Shown here: positions 50,320-58,382 of the stretch, one piece after another | How the letters are laid out: each line of letters begins with the position of its first letter | Numbering within the stretch: position 1 is the stretch's first letter | Source of the DNA: Aeromonas sp. RU39B | GTDB lineage: Bacteria > Pseudomonadota > Gammaproteobacteria > Enterobacterales > Aeromonadaceae | Direction of reading: 5' to 3' | Length of the DNA: 64,000 bases | Assembly (NCBI RefSeq): GCF_900156095.1 | Contig: NZ_FTMJ01000011.1 | Coordinates: forward strand, 62,001 to 126,000 | Translations under genes and position numbers: made by a program | Notes under the pieces: model-generated | Databases searched by the model: none | What the model saw: only the letters and a program-made list of their open reading frames with translations | Told to the model about the DNA's origin: nothing

Positions 50320-51852
50320 ATGTTGGAACTGATGATGACTCCGGGCGAGCTGGATCTTGCCACGTTGCGCCGTATCAGCCGTGAGCCGGTGCGAGTGAGC
50401 CTGAACCCGGCGGCCCTGCCAGCTATCGAAGCGTCGGCGGCGACTGTCTCCCGTGTGATTGAACAGGGACGGGTGGTATACGGTATCAACACCGGTTTCG
50501 GCCTGCTGGCCAACACCCGCATCCCGGCATCGCAGCTCGATGAGCTGCAGCGCTCCATCGTGCTCTCTCATGCCGCCGGGATCGGCGATTTCATGGATGA
50601 CGCCACGGTGCGCCTGATGATGGTGCTCAAGCTCAACTCGTTGGCGCGTGGTTTTTCCGGTATCCGGGTCTGCGTGCTGGAAGCGCTGATGCAGCTGGTT
50701 AACGCCGAAGTGTATCCGCTGGTGCCGAAGAAGGGATCGGTGGGTGCCTCCGGCGATCTGGCACCGCTCGCGCACATGAGCTGCCTGCTGATCGGTGAAG
50801 GGCGCGCCCGTTTCGACGGTCGCATTATCGAGGCATCGGAAGCGCTCAAGCTGGCCGGCGTTGCGCCGATCAGCCTGGCCCCGAAAGAGGGGTTGGCGCT
50901 GCTCAACGGCACCCAGGCCAGCACCGCCTTCGCGCTGGAGGGGTTGTTCCACGCCGAGGATCTGTTCGCCGGCGCCACCGTGATTGGTGCCATGAGTGTG
51001 GAAGCGGCGCTGGGCAGCCGTCGCCCGTTTGATGCCCGCATTCATGCGGTGCGCGGTCAGCGCGGCCAGATTGATGTGGCGGGCTGCTACCGCCATTTGC
51101 TGGGGGAGGAGAGCGAGATTGGCCTGTCCCACCACAACTGCGAGAAGGTGCAAGACCCGTACTCCCTGCGCTGTCAGCCGCAGGTCATGGGCGCCTGCTT
51201 GACCCAGATCCGCCAGGCGGCCGACGTGCTGGTGTGCGAGGCCAACTCGGTCTCTGACAACCCGCTGGTGTTTGCCGATGACGAAGAGATTATCTCTGGT
51301 GGTAACTTCCACGCCGAGCCGGTGGCCTTTGCCGCTGACAACCTGGCGCTGGCAATTGCCGAGATTGGCTCACTGTCGGAGCGGCGGATGGCGCTGTTGA
51401 TCGATTCGCGCATGTCTGGCTTGCCGCCCTTCCTGGTCAATAATGGTGGGGTGAACTCCGGCTTTATGATCGCCCAGGTGACCTCGGCGGCGCTGGCTTC
51501 CGAAAACAAGACGCTGGCTCACCCGGCATCGGTTGACAGCCTGCCCACCTCGGCCAATCAGGAGGACCATGTTTCCATGGCCACCTTCGCCGGACGCCGG
51601 CTGGCTGACATGGCGGAAAACACCCGTGGCATTTTGGCGGTCGAGCTGCTTGCTGCGGCGCAAGGCATTGATTTTCGTGCCCCGCTGCGTTCTACCGAGC
51701 TGGTTGAACAGGCCAAGGGACGGCTGCGTCAACGCGTCAGTTTCTACGACAAGGATCGCTATTTCGCCCCGGACATCGAGGCAGCGTCCCGCTTGCTCGG
51801 TGAGGCAAGCTACAACGATCTGCTGCCGGCTGGCGTGTTGCCGAGCTTGTAA
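50320..51852 (+). CDS. hutH: Histidine ammonia-lyase
   Basis: A 510-residue enzyme that deaminates histidine to urocanate, the first step of the pathway. The MIO prosthetic group arises from Ala143-Ser144-Gly145 in [27 protein letters not shown] and [11 protein letters not shown]-like segments are present. The ATG at 50320 overlaps the end of hutU almost exactly. An 87-base upstream extension lies in hutU. Last gene of the hut operon. Confidence 0.97.
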   Translation: MLELMMTPGELDLATLRRISREPVRVSLNPAALPAIEASAATVSRVIEQGRVVYGINTGFGLLANTRIPASQLDELQRSIVLSHAAGIGDFMDDATVRLMMVLKLNSLARGFSGIRVCVLEALMQLVNAEVYPLVPKKGSVGASGDLAPLAHMSCLLIGEGRARFDGRIIEASEALKLAGVAPISLAPKEGLALLNGTQASTAFALEGLFHAEDLFAGATVIGAMSVEAALGSRRPFDARIHAVRGQRGQIDVAGCYRHLLGEESEIGLSHHNCEKVQDPYSLRCQPQVMGACLTQIRQAADVLVCEANSVSDNPLVFADDEEIISGGNFHAEPVAFAADNLALAIAEIGSLSERRMALLIDSRMSGLPPFLVNNGGVNSGFMIAQVTSAALASENKTLAHPASVDSLPTSANQEDHVSMATFAGRRLADMAENTRGILAVELLAAAQGIDFRAPLRSTELVEQAKGRLRQRVSFYDKDRYFAPDIEAASRLLGEASYNDLLPAGVLPSL

Positions 51853-51868
51853 GGTCCTGTCAGTCAAG

Positions 51869-51891
51869 AAGGCGCCGCAAGGCGCCTTTTG
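51869..51891 (+). terminator. Rho-independent terminator of hutIGUH
   Basis: AAGGCGCC at 51869-51876 pairs with GGCGCCTT at 51881-51888 around GCAA, followed by TTG. Confidence 0.8.
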
Positions 51892-51894
51892 TCA

Positions 51895-51926
51895 TAAAAA
51901 AGCCCGGCGCAGCAGAGCTGGCCGGG
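51895..51926 (-). terminator. Rho-independent terminator of the porin gene
   Basis: On the minus strand, CCCGGC at 51926-51921 pairs with GCCGGG at 51908-51903 and is followed by a run of T residues (plus-strand A run 51895-51901). It is convergent with the hut terminator. Confidence 0.7.
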
Positions 51927-51952
51927 TTGAAGCATGGAATACCTGACGACTA

Positions 51953-53002
51953 TCAGAAGTCGTAGCGGACGGCGACCGAGTAGTCGTCCTTGGTCTTTTC
52001 GGCGGTGGTGGCCGAGGTGTCGTCCAGGTTGTTGATGCGGTATTCGCCGATCACGCGCAGTTGCTTGTTGAACTTGTACTGGGCAGCCAGGGTGTAGTAA
52101 TCGACGTTGTCTTTCTTGACCCCGCCATTGTCCTGCTTCTGCTTGTTCCACAGAGCTTGCAGGCCGAAACCGTTGGCAAAGCTGTAACCCAGCACGGCTT
52201 CATAACCGGTGTGGTCGATGCCGGTGCCGAGGAAATCCTGGCCATCGGCATAGGTGAAGGCGGCATAGAGCGCCTTGTTATCAAACTTGGCGGAAACCAG
52301 CCACAGCTTGGCATCGTCGGTGTTGGCCGCTTCGCGGTGGCCGACGTTATAGGCAGTACCCAGCGAAAGGTTGAACGGGAAGGTGTAAGAGACCGCTGCG
52401 CCGTAGGCGGAGTCCTTGGCCTTGTCGTCGGTGGTCGGGGTTTCGGTATCGTTACTGTCGAACTTGTAGCTGGTATCAACCTGCAGACCACCAAACAGGC
52501 CGGAGTATTTCAGTACGGAAGCGGCGCGGTTGGTGCCGAAGGTGTCGGTGCCAACACCGGTGCCGTCAGCACCGTAGCCATCGGAGTAGGCAACGTCAGT
52601 CCAGTCTTCGATGCTACCCATGGCGCCCTTCTGGCGACCAAAGGTCAGGGTTCCCCAGTCACCGGTCACACCGGCAAAGGCCAGACGGGTACGCAGGTTG
52701 TCGGTGGAGTCGTTGGTGAGGGTCTTTTCGCTGTTATTGACATAGAGCTGGACCTCATACTGGGCCAGCGCCTTCAGATTGCTGTTGATCTGGCTGTCGG
52801 CCTTGGCGCCGAAGCGGACAAACTGGTTGGCACCTTGTTTGGCACTGTAATCGTTAGTGCCATCTTTTTTGTCGCCAAAGAACTGGCCGGCATAGATGCG
52901 GCCGTAGAGATCCAGCGAGGTGGTGTCGTTCTTGTATACTTCGGCAGCCTGGGCCTGGAAGGCACCGGCCAGAGCAATTGCCACTACAGTCAGCTTTTTC
53001 AT
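51953..53002 (-). CDS. Outer-membrane general porin
   Basis: A 349-residue outer-membrane beta-barrel. The signal peptide is MKKLTVVAIALAGAFQAQAA and the mature protein starts AEVYKNDTTSLDLYGRIYAG. The alternating-residue strands and the C-terminal Phe (VAVRYDF) needed for Bam recognition are present. TFGRQKGAMGSIEDW resembles loop L3 of enterobacterial-type trimeric porins. The ATG at 53002 has AAGGGA 5 bases upstream. An upstream start at 53035 would spoil the signal peptide. Passive diffusion of small solutes is expected. Confidence 0.9.
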   Translation of the reverse strand: MKKLTVVAIALAGAFQAQAAEVYKNDTTSLDLYGRIYAGQFFGDKKDGTNDYSAKQGANQFVRFGAKADSQINSNLKALAQYEVQLYVNNSEKTLTNDSTDNLRTRLAFAGVTGDWGTLTFGRQKGAMGSIEDWTDVAYSDGYGADGTGVGTDTFGTNRAASVLKYSGLFGGLQVDTSYKFDSNDTETPTTDDKAKDSAYGAAVSYTFPFNLSLGTAYNVGHREAANTDDAKLWLVSAKFDNKALYAAFTYADGQDFLGTGIDHTGYEAVLGYSFANGFGLQALWNKQKQDNGGVKKDNVDYYTLAAQYKFNKQLRVIGEYRINNLDDTSATTAEKTKDDYSVAVRYDF

Positions 53003-53189
53003 TGTCATCCCTTCGTTGTAAGCATGTAATAACACGCATTGGTTTCACAGCGAGGCCATGCTAGAAAGGCCGGATGACGGTGAGGTGACTGGCTGGTTAA
53101 GAGTCTTTGGCACTTTTTGTCATTTTTTATGAAGGGTGCTGGTGTTTCACTCAGTTACGGTGACTTTTGCGCGCAAAGGTTTGCCTGTG

Positions 53190-53198
53190 TGGTAGAAT
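53190..53198 (+). promoter_or_regulatory. Extended -10 promoter of glpX
   Basis: TGG followed by TAGAAT (one mismatch from TATAAT) about 37 bases before glpX. There is no clear -35, as expected of an extended -10 promoter. Confidence 0.5.
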
Positions 53199-53234
53199 AT
53201 CGGCCGATTTTTAGGTTCTTGGGTTGGGTATGCG

Positions 53235-54245
53235 ATGAGACGTGAACTGGCAATCGAGTTTTCCCGAGTGACGGAAGCCGCCGCACTGGCTGGCTACAAG
53301 TGGCTTGGGCGAGGTGACAAGAATATCGCGGATGGAGCGGCGGTCGCAGCCATGCGCCACATCCTCAACCAGATCAATATCGACGGCGAAGTGGTCATCG
53401 GTGAAGGTGAGATCGACGAAGCGCCGATGCTCTACATCGGTGAGAAAGTCGGCACGGGTCAAGGTGATGCTGTAGACATCGCCGTTGACCCTATCGAAGG
53501 CACCCGCATGACTGCCATGGGGCAGGCTAATGCGCTGGCGGTGCTGGCAGTGGGCGATAAGGGTACCTTCCTCAAGGCGCCCGACATGTATATGGAAAAG
53601 CTGATCGTCGGCCCGCAAGCCAAAGGGGTGATCGATCTGGCGCAAGGGCTGGAGATTAACCTCAAGGCCGTGGCCAAGGCACTCGGCAAGCCGCTCTCCC
53701 GCCTGACCGTTATCACGCTGGCCAAGCCGCGCCATGACAAGGCCATTAAAGAGATGCAAGGGCTAGGCGTGCGGGTATTTGCCATTCCCGATGGCGACGT
53801 GGCGGCCTCTGTGCTCACCTGCCTGCCGGATAACGAAGTCGACATGCTATATGGCATCGGTGGCGCGCCGGAAGGGGTGATCTCGGCTGCGGTGATCCGT
53901 GCGCTGGGTGGCGATATGCAGGCTCGTCTGGTGCCGCGTCACCTGGTCAAGGGTGACAGCCCGGAAACCCGCGCGCTGGGTGAGCAGGAAATTGCCCGCT
54001 GCGAAGCCATGGGTATCAAGGTGGGTCAGGTGCTCAAGCTGGAAGAGCTGGCCAAGAACGACAACGTGCTCTTCTCTGCCACCGGCATCACCAAGGGCGA
54101 TCTGCTCGACGGCATCACCAGCGATGGCAAGATGGCAACCACCGAGACCCTGCTGATCCGCGGCAAGTCCCGCACCATTCGCCGCATCAAGTCGATCCAT
54201 TATCTGGAACGCAAGGATGATGCAGTGCGCGACATCATACTGTAA
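53235..54245 (+). CDS. glpX: Fructose-1,6-bisphosphatase class II
   Basis: A 336-residue GlpX-type enzyme of gluconeogenesis, removing the 1-phosphate from fructose 1,6-bisphosphate. Metal and substrate motifs: VIGEGEIDEAPMLYIG (residues 54-69) and DPIEGTRMTAMG (Asp85, Glu88). The length matches E. coli GlpX (336). It stands alone here, not with glpFK. Confidence 0.96.
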   Translation: MRRELAIEFSRVTEAAALAGYKWLGRGDKNIADGAAVAAMRHILNQINIDGEVVIGEGEIDEAPMLYIGEKVGTGQGDAVDIAVDPIEGTRMTAMGQANALAVLAVGDKGTFLKAPDMYMEKLIVGPQAKGVIDLAQGLEINLKAVAKALGKPLSRLTVITLAKPRHDKAIKEMQGLGVRVFAIPDGDVAASVLTCLPDNEVDMLYGIGGAPEGVISAAVIRALGGDMQARLVPRHLVKGDSPETRALGEQEIARCEAMGIKVGQVLKLEELAKNDNVLFSATGITKGDLLDGITSDGKMATTETLLIRGKSRTIRRIKSIHYLERKDDAVRDIIL

Positions 54246-54269
54246 GCTCGCGCGACTGTTCTGTTGTGT

Positions 54270-54300
54270 AACGGCCCATCCAGTGATGGGCCGTTCTGTT
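54270..54300 (+). terminator. Rho-independent terminator of glpX
   Basis: AACGGCCCATC at 54270-54280 pairs with GATGGGCCGTT at 54285-54295 around CAGT, followed by CTGTT. The weak T-tract may permit read-through into the cysteine-cluster gene. Confidence 0.7.
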
Positions 54301-54314
54301 ATGGGAGCCTCTGT

Positions 54315-54566
54315 ATGGAGTGCCGTTCGGGCTGTGGGGCCTGTTGCATTGCCCCGAGTATCACCTCGCCCATCCCCGGCATGCCAGAGGGCAAACCGGC
54401 GGGAGTTGTCTGCATCCAGCTCGATGATCAGCTGGGCTGCAAACTGTTTGGCCGACCCGAGCGGCCGGCCGTGTGCGGCGGTTTCAAACCCATGAGTGAT
54501 GTCTGTGGTCACTCACGCCAGGATGCGCTCTGGCTGATTGGCGAGCTGGAGCGGCAAACCGGTTAG
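54315..54566 (+). CDS. YkgJ-family cysteine cluster protein
   Basis: An 83-residue protein with [18 protein letters not shown] at the N-terminus (Cys3, 7, 10, 11) and further cysteines (VVCIQL, GCKLF, VCGGF). This fits the YkgJ/UPF0153 family of putative zinc or iron-sulfur binding proteins. The ATG at 54315 has GGGAG about 7 bases upstream. Its stop overlaps the end of the convergent chemoreceptor gene by 4 bases. Confidence 0.85.
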   Translation: MECRSGCGACCIAPSITSPIPGMPEGKPAGVVCIQLDDQLGCKLFGRPERPAVCGGFKPMSDVCGHSRQDALWLIGELERQTG

Positions 54567-56413
54567 ACCTTGTAGCGCGCCACTGCCTGATCCAGACGAT
54601 GCGCCTGCTGGCTAAGCTCCTGGCTGGATTCGGCGTTTTCGGCCGCCATTTGGCTCGACTCCTCGGCAATGTCACGAATAGCGCTGACATTGCGATTGAC
54701 CTCTTGGGCCACCAGACTCTGCTCCTCAATGGCTGCCGCAATCTGGGTGCTCATGTCCATGATATGAGTGACATCCAGAGCAATCTGTTCCAGCAGCACA
54801 CCGGCATTGGTCGCCTCTTCGGCGCTGCGAATGCCCTGTTCGCGACTCTGCTCCATGCTTACCACCATGCTGCCAGTCTGTTGCTGCAGCGATGTGATGA
54901 TGGTGGAGATCTCCTGGGTTGATTGCTGGGTGCGGGTTGCCAGCAGGCGCACTTCATCGGCCACAACGGCAAAACCACGTCCTTGCTCGCCAGCGCGGGC
55001 TGCTTCAATGGCGGCATTGAGGGCCAGCAGATTGGTCTGCTCGGCGATGCTGCGAATCACATCCAGCACCGATCCGATGGTCTGGCTGGCTTGTTGCAAC
55101 TTGCCCACCTCACCGGCTGAATCGGCCAGGCGGGTGGCCAGCTCGCCAATGCGCTCCACGGTCTGTTGCACCACATTCTGTCCTTCCTGCGCCTTGTGAT
55201 TGGTCGCCTGTGCATTGTTGGCAGCCAGCTCGGTATTACGGGCAATCTCTTCGATGGTGCTTCCCATCTGATGAGACGCCGTGGCTACCATGTCGGTTTC
55301 CTGCAACTGGCGATGGGCGCCATCGCTGGCTCGCTGAATGTTGCGCGAGAGATGTCCGGAAGCCTGATTTAGCAGATTGGCACTCTGCTTGACCTCTTCC
55401 AGCAGCTGGCGGAACCCATCCAGCATGATGTCGAGGTTGCCAGCCAGTTGAGCCATCTCATCCTTGCCGGAAAGTGCCACCTTCAGGCGTAAATCGTTGT
55501 CCTGACGGATCCGGTTGACGGTATCGTTCACCCGTGAAATGGGGCGGTCGATACTGCGACCGAGCAGCAAGCTCATGGTGGCAACCCCGATAAAAATGAC
55601 GAGACCGCACAGTAGCATCAGCCGCTCCAGTGCTGCACTGCGTTCGCTGAGCTGGCTATCGATCAGCTGGTTGGTTCGCGCAAACAGCTCATCCGTCTGA
55701 TGCACGGTGCTGCGCATCTCATTTTGCATCCCGGCGTTTTCGTTCAGACCAAGACGGGTCATCTCGTCGACCAACATCATGAAGTTGCTGTGGTATTGGT
55801 CGGCAAGGGGTATCAGCTTGGCCTGCTGATCGGCCGGAAGCGCTTTGATGGAGGCATTGAACTTGCTAAATGTCTGCTCAAATTTGGTGACGTATTGCGC
55901 ATCCAGCCGCAACATAAAATCTTTCTCATGGCGGCGCAGCTGCAACAGGGGCACCAGCAGTGCCGGATCCTGGCTGGTCAGAATGGACTCCATGTTGTGT
56001 ACTGCTGCGCGCAGTGCGCCATAAAGACCATCTTGCGGCGTCAGGCCAATCTTTTTCATCTGGGTGGTGAGTGCGGCAAAGCGCTGGCCATATTCGGTCA
56101 CCAGCTCATCGAGTTTGATAAGGTCTTGCTGCAGAGCGGCCAGCTGCTCTTCTTGTTGCAGTTGGCGATTAAGCTGGTGGAAGTGTCCCAGCTCTTGCGT
56201 CATCCGATCTATCTCGGCCACATCCTTGCGCATCAGGAAGTTCTTTTCGTTGCTGCGCATGCTCAACAGGCTGACTTCCTGCATCAGTACCATGCGCTGG
56301 GCTTCTGATAAGCGGGATTTGGTCTGGTTGTAGTAGTAAAACAGCGAACTGAGCACCAGCATTGCCAAGGCCACCATGATGGTATTAAGGATCAGTTTGT
56401 GCCGAATCAACAT
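54563..56413 (-). CDS. Methyl-accepting chemotaxis protein with HBM-like sensor
   Basis: A 616-residue transmembrane receptor. TM1 spans about residues 8-28 ([19 protein letters not shown]) and TM2 about 265-285. The HAMP domain follows, then a signalling domain with the hairpin tip [20 protein letters not shown]. The periplasmic part carries two similar motifs, [10 protein letters not shown] (53-62) and [10 protein letters not shown] (160-169), as in helical bimodular (HBM) sensors, which bind organic acids in McpS-type receptors. The ATG at 56413 has AGGAG 7 bases upstream. The ligand is unknown. Confidence 0.93.
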   Translation of the reverse strand: MLIRHKLILNTIMVALAMLVLSSLFYYYNQTKSRLSEAQRMVLMQEVSLLSMRSNEKNFLMRKDVAEIDRMTQELGHFHQLNRQLQQEEQLAALQQDLIKLDELVTEYGQRFAALTTQMKKIGLTPQDGLYGALRAAVHNMESILTSQDPALLVPLLQLRRHEKDFMLRLDAQYVTKFEQTFSKFNASIKALPADQQAKLIPLADQYHSNFMMLVDEMTRLGLNENAGMQNEMRSTVHQTDELFARTNQLIDSQLSERSAALERLMLLCGLVIFIGVATMSLLLGRSIDRPISRVNDTVNRIRQDNDLRLKVALSGKDEMAQLAGNLDIMLDGFRQLLEEVKQSANLLNQASGHLSRNIQRASDGAHRQLQETDMVATASHQMGSTIEEIARNTELAANNAQATNHKAQEGQNVVQQTVERIGELATRLADSAGEVGKLQQASQTIGSVLDVIRSIAEQTNLLALNAAIEAARAGEQGRGFAVVADEVRLLATRTQQSTQEISTIITSLQQQTGSMVVSMEQSREQGIRSAEEATNAGVLLEQIALDVTHIMDMSTQIAAAIEEQSLVAQEVNRNVSAIRDIAEESSQMAAENAESSQELSQQAHRLDQAVARYKV

Positions 56414-56499
56414 GACGGACTCCTGGGGTGCTGATAGCAGACGCTCCATCAAGCGTAATCGTAAAACGTGATCGGTGAGTGCTATGGCGGGAATAACCT

Positions 56500-56527
56500 T
56501 TGAATTGGCTCTCCCTCTCCTTATACT
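56500..56527 (+). promoter_or_regulatory. Sigma-70 promoter of rraA
   Basis: -35 TTGAAT at 56500-56505, a 16-base spacer and -10 TATACT at 56522-56527. The transcription start would be near 56534, about 30 bases before rraA. Confidence 0.65.
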
Positions 56528-56562
56528 GGACGTCACCTGTTTCCAGCCGTGGACCCGTCACT

Positions 56563-57048
56563 ATGGAATACAACACTTCTGAACTGTGCGACATCTACCA
56601 TGACATGGTCGATGTACTTGAACCCATGCTCTCCTCTTTTGGTGGCCGCAACTCGTTTGGCGGCGTCATCACCACCGTGAAATGCTTCGAGTCCAACGGG
56701 CTCGTCCGTGAACTGGTGCAGGAGAACGGGGTCGGCCGGGTATTGCTGATCGATGGGGGCGGGTCACTGCGGCGAGCGCTTATCGACAGTGACATTGCCA
56801 CCACCGCTGCTGAAAACGGCTGGGAGGGGATTGTCTGCTACGGTTGTGTGCGTGAAGTCGACCTGCTCGAAGAGCTGGACATCGGCATTCAGGCGCTGGC
56901 AGCCATTCCGGTCGGTGCCGATGACAAAGAGGTTGGCGAGACCGACTTGCCAGTCAATTTTGGTGGTGTCACGTTCCTGCCTGATGACCACCTCTATGCC
57001 GATACCACAGGTGTCATCCTTTCGCCCGAGCCGCTCGATATCGAGTAA
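56563..57048 (+). CDS. rraA: Ribonuclease E activity regulator RraA
   Basis: A 161-residue protein that binds the C-terminal region of RNase E and lowers its activity, altering global mRNA decay. It begins [20 protein letters not shown] and contains [18 protein letters not shown] and [18 protein letters not shown]. The length matches E. coli RraA. The start at 56563 agrees with the conserved N-terminus, although its ribosome site is weak. Confidence 0.96.
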   Translation: MEYNTSELCDIYHDMVDVLEPMLSSFGGRNSFGGVITTVKCFESNGLVRELVQENGVGRVLLIDGGGSLRRALIDSDIATTAAENGWEGIVCYGCVREVDLLEELDIGIQALAAIPVGADDKEVGETDLPVNFGGVTFLPDDHLYADTTGVILSPEPLDIE

Positions 57049-57065
57049 TGGTCGGGATAGGTGAT

Positions 57066-57092
57066 AACGGGAGCCAAGTGCTCCCGTTTTTG
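57066..57092 (+). terminator. Rho-independent terminator of rraA
   Basis: ACGGGAGC pairs with GCTCCCGT around a short CAAGT loop, followed by TTTTTG. It is convergent with the ryhB terminator 20 bases further on. Confidence 0.88.
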
Positions 57093-57111
57093 TTTGTGGG
57101 TGGGTCTAAAG

Positions 57112-57228
57112 ATAAAAAAAAGGCCAGCATCAAGCTGGCCGAATCTGGAAGCAATGTGAGCAATGTCGTGCCTTCACGGAGTCCACTATTACCCGAAGGT
57201 ATTGCCATGGTGGTCAGAACCGGAATGC
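57112..57228 (-). ncRNA. ryhB: Iron-responsive small RNA RyhB
   Basis: The minus strand contains GCACGACATTGCTCACATTG followed by CTTCCAG, identical to the target-pairing core of E. coli RyhB. Next comes a terminator hairpin GGCCAGC-TTGAT-GCTGGCC (57138-57120) with at least eight T residues. A stem with a TTCG loop (ACC/GGT) forms the 5' part. RyhB is transcribed under iron starvation and, with Hfq, represses mRNAs of iron-using proteins. A Fur box overlaps the -10. The 5' end is estimated from the promoter. The RNA is about 117 bases long (E. coli about 90). Confidence 0.92.
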
Positions 57229-57234
57229 AAGTTA

Positions 57235-57263
57235 AAGATAATCATTCTCATTTAAGAAGGCAA
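57235..57263 (-). promoter_or_regulatory. Promoter of ryhB
   Basis: On the minus strand, -35 TTGCCT (57263-57258), a 17-base spacer and -10 TATCTT (57240-57235). Confidence 0.7.
57236..57250. promoter_or_regulatory. Fur box overlapping the ryhB promoter
   Basis: Plus-strand AGATAATCATTCTCA matches the 15-base Fur core TGATAATCATTATCA at 13 positions and covers the ryhB -10 region, so iron-loaded Fur should block transcription. Confidence 0.85.
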
Positions 57264-57283
57264 CTGTTTTCGTAGACATTGTT

Positions 57284-57314
57284 TAAAAAAAGTTCGGCTC
57301 CCGAAGGAGCCGAA
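57284..57314 (-). terminator. Rho-independent terminator of yhhQ
   Basis: On the minus strand, TTCGGCTCC (57314-57306) pairs with GGAGCCGAA (57301-57293) around TTCG and is followed by C and seven T residues. Confidence 0.93.
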
Positions 57315-57317
57315 TCA

Positions 57318-57983
57318 TCAGCGCAGGCTGGTCTGTAGTTGCAAGCCGGGTTCCCCCACCAGCTTGCGCACCAGATAACGCAGTAATACGCCGTAGAGCG
57401 GCACAAACAAACCGATGCTGATCAGCAGCTTGAAGCTGTAATCGACGGTGGCGATCTCCACCCAGTGCTCGGCCATAAAGGGATCACTGCTCTTCCAGAA
57501 GGCGACCGAGAAGAAACTGATGGTATCGACCAGATTGCCAAATACGGTGGAAGCCGCCGGTGCCACCCACCAACTGTGCATTTGGCGTAGCCGGTTGAAG
57601 ACGATGATGTCCATCAGCTGTCCGATCAGGTAACCCATAAAGCTGGCCAGCGCGATGCGGGCGACAAACAGGTTAAAGGTGGCCAGTTGACCAACACCCT
57701 GATATTGCCCCTCAAAGAACAGTACCGACAGCACATAGGAGACCGCCAGCGCCGGCAGCATTACCATCAGGATGATGCGGCGAGCCAGTTCGGCACCAAA
57801 GATGCGCACGGTGAGATCGGTGGCCAGAAAGATAAAGGGGAAGCTGAACGCGCCCCAGGTGGTGTGGAAACCGAAAATGGTAATCGGCAACTGCACCAGA
57901 TAGTTACTGCTGGCAATGATGAGGATATGAAACAGGGAGAGACGGATCAGTGCCGTCTGGTACTGAAATGAAGTCAGATTCAC
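57318..57983 (-). CDS. yhhQ: Queuosine precursor transporter YhhQ
   Basis: A 221-residue inner-membrane protein with six predicted helices. The stretch FHTTWGAFSFPFIFLATDLT, then VRIFGAELARRI, matches E. coli YhhQ, which imports the queuosine precursors preQ0 and preQ1. The start is a GTG at 57983 with AAAAGG 7-8 bases upstream. The longer frame to 58040 would run through the riboswitch. The preQ1-I-like structure just upstream supports the function and predicts repression when precursor is plentiful. Confidence 0.95.
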   Translation of the reverse strand: MNLTSFQYQTALIRLSLFHILIIASSNYLVQLPITIFGFHTTWGAFSFPFIFLATDLTVRIFGAELARRIILMVMLPALAVSYVLSVLFFEGQYQGVGQLATFNLFVARIALASFMGYLIGQLMDIIVFNRLRQMHSWWVAPAASTVFGNLVDTISFFSVAFWKSSDPFMAEHWVEIATVDYSFKLLISIGLFVPLYGVLLRYLVRKLVGEPGLQLQTSLR

Positions 57984-57990
57984 GTTGTGA

Positions 57991-58021
57991 CCTTTTTGGT
58001 TAATGGGGTTAGGGAACCCAT
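57991..58021 (-). promoter_or_regulatory. PreQ1-I riboswitch upstream of yhhQ
   Basis: On the minus strand, ATGGG (58021-58017) pairs with CCCAT (58007-58003) around TTCCCTAAC, followed by the A-rich tail TAACCAAAAAGG (58002-57991). Arrangement and sequence closely resemble the Thermoanaerobacter preQ1-I aptamer (stem, about ten-base loop ending in TAAC, A-rich tail with the ribosome site). CCT in the loop can pair with AGG of the ribosome site to close the H-type pseudoknot, so ligand binding would hide the Shine-Dalgarno. Confidence 0.82.
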
Positions 58022-58052
58022 GCCGCCACCATGACGGCAATCAAGGGGCGCG

Positions 58053-58080
58053 ATTATACGCCCCTGTCTAAATAGTGCAA
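58053..58080 (-). promoter_or_regulatory. Promoter of yhhQ
   Basis: On the minus strand, -35 TTGCAC (58080-58075), a 16-base spacer and -10 TATAAT (58058-58053). The start of transcription would be near 58046, just before the riboswitch. Confidence 0.75.
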
Positions 58081-58083
58081 TCC

Positions 58084-58371
58084 TTAAGCAGCATGGTGCT
58101 GTGCTAGCCACGCTAGCACTGGCCGATCATCCTGATGGCAGGCCTCAATCCAGCAGACATCACCATAATGCTCATATTGCAGCAGCAATTTACTGCCTTC
58201 AAAGTCCACCACCCAGCAGTGGCGATCGGCGGCCAGCTCTTGCTCCTGCAGCGTCATCTCCCACGCCTCCAGTAAATCCGGTGCCAGCGTGGGGAAACTG
58301 TCCAGCCCCAGTCCGCTACAGGTCAGCAGCAGGGCGCCGCTCGTTTCATCTTGTCCAATCAGTTGCCACAT
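58084..58371 (-). CDS. Small acidic protein of unknown function (possibly DUF3630)
   Basis: A 95-residue protein beginning MWQLIGQDETSGALLLTCSG, with an acidic, aromatic C-terminal half (LLQYEHYGDVCWIEACHQDD). I think it belongs to the DUF3630 group of small gammaproteobacterial proteins, but this is from memory. The ATG at 58371 has GGAG 7 bases upstream. It starts 11 bases after the selO stop and is presumably cotranscribed with it. Confidence 0.7.
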   Translation of the reverse strand: MWQLIGQDETSGALLLTCSGLGLDSFPTLAPDLLEAWEMTLQEQELAADRHCWVVDFEGSKLLLQYEHYGDVCWIEACHQDDRPVLAWLAQHHAA

Positions 58372-58382
58372 TGCGCCTCTCC

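Noticed and set aside
48588-50558. Minus-strand open frame of 656 codons
   Set aside because: Antisense shadow of hutU and the start of hutH, rich in Arg, His and Gln as expected of an antisense reading. The sense genes are certain.
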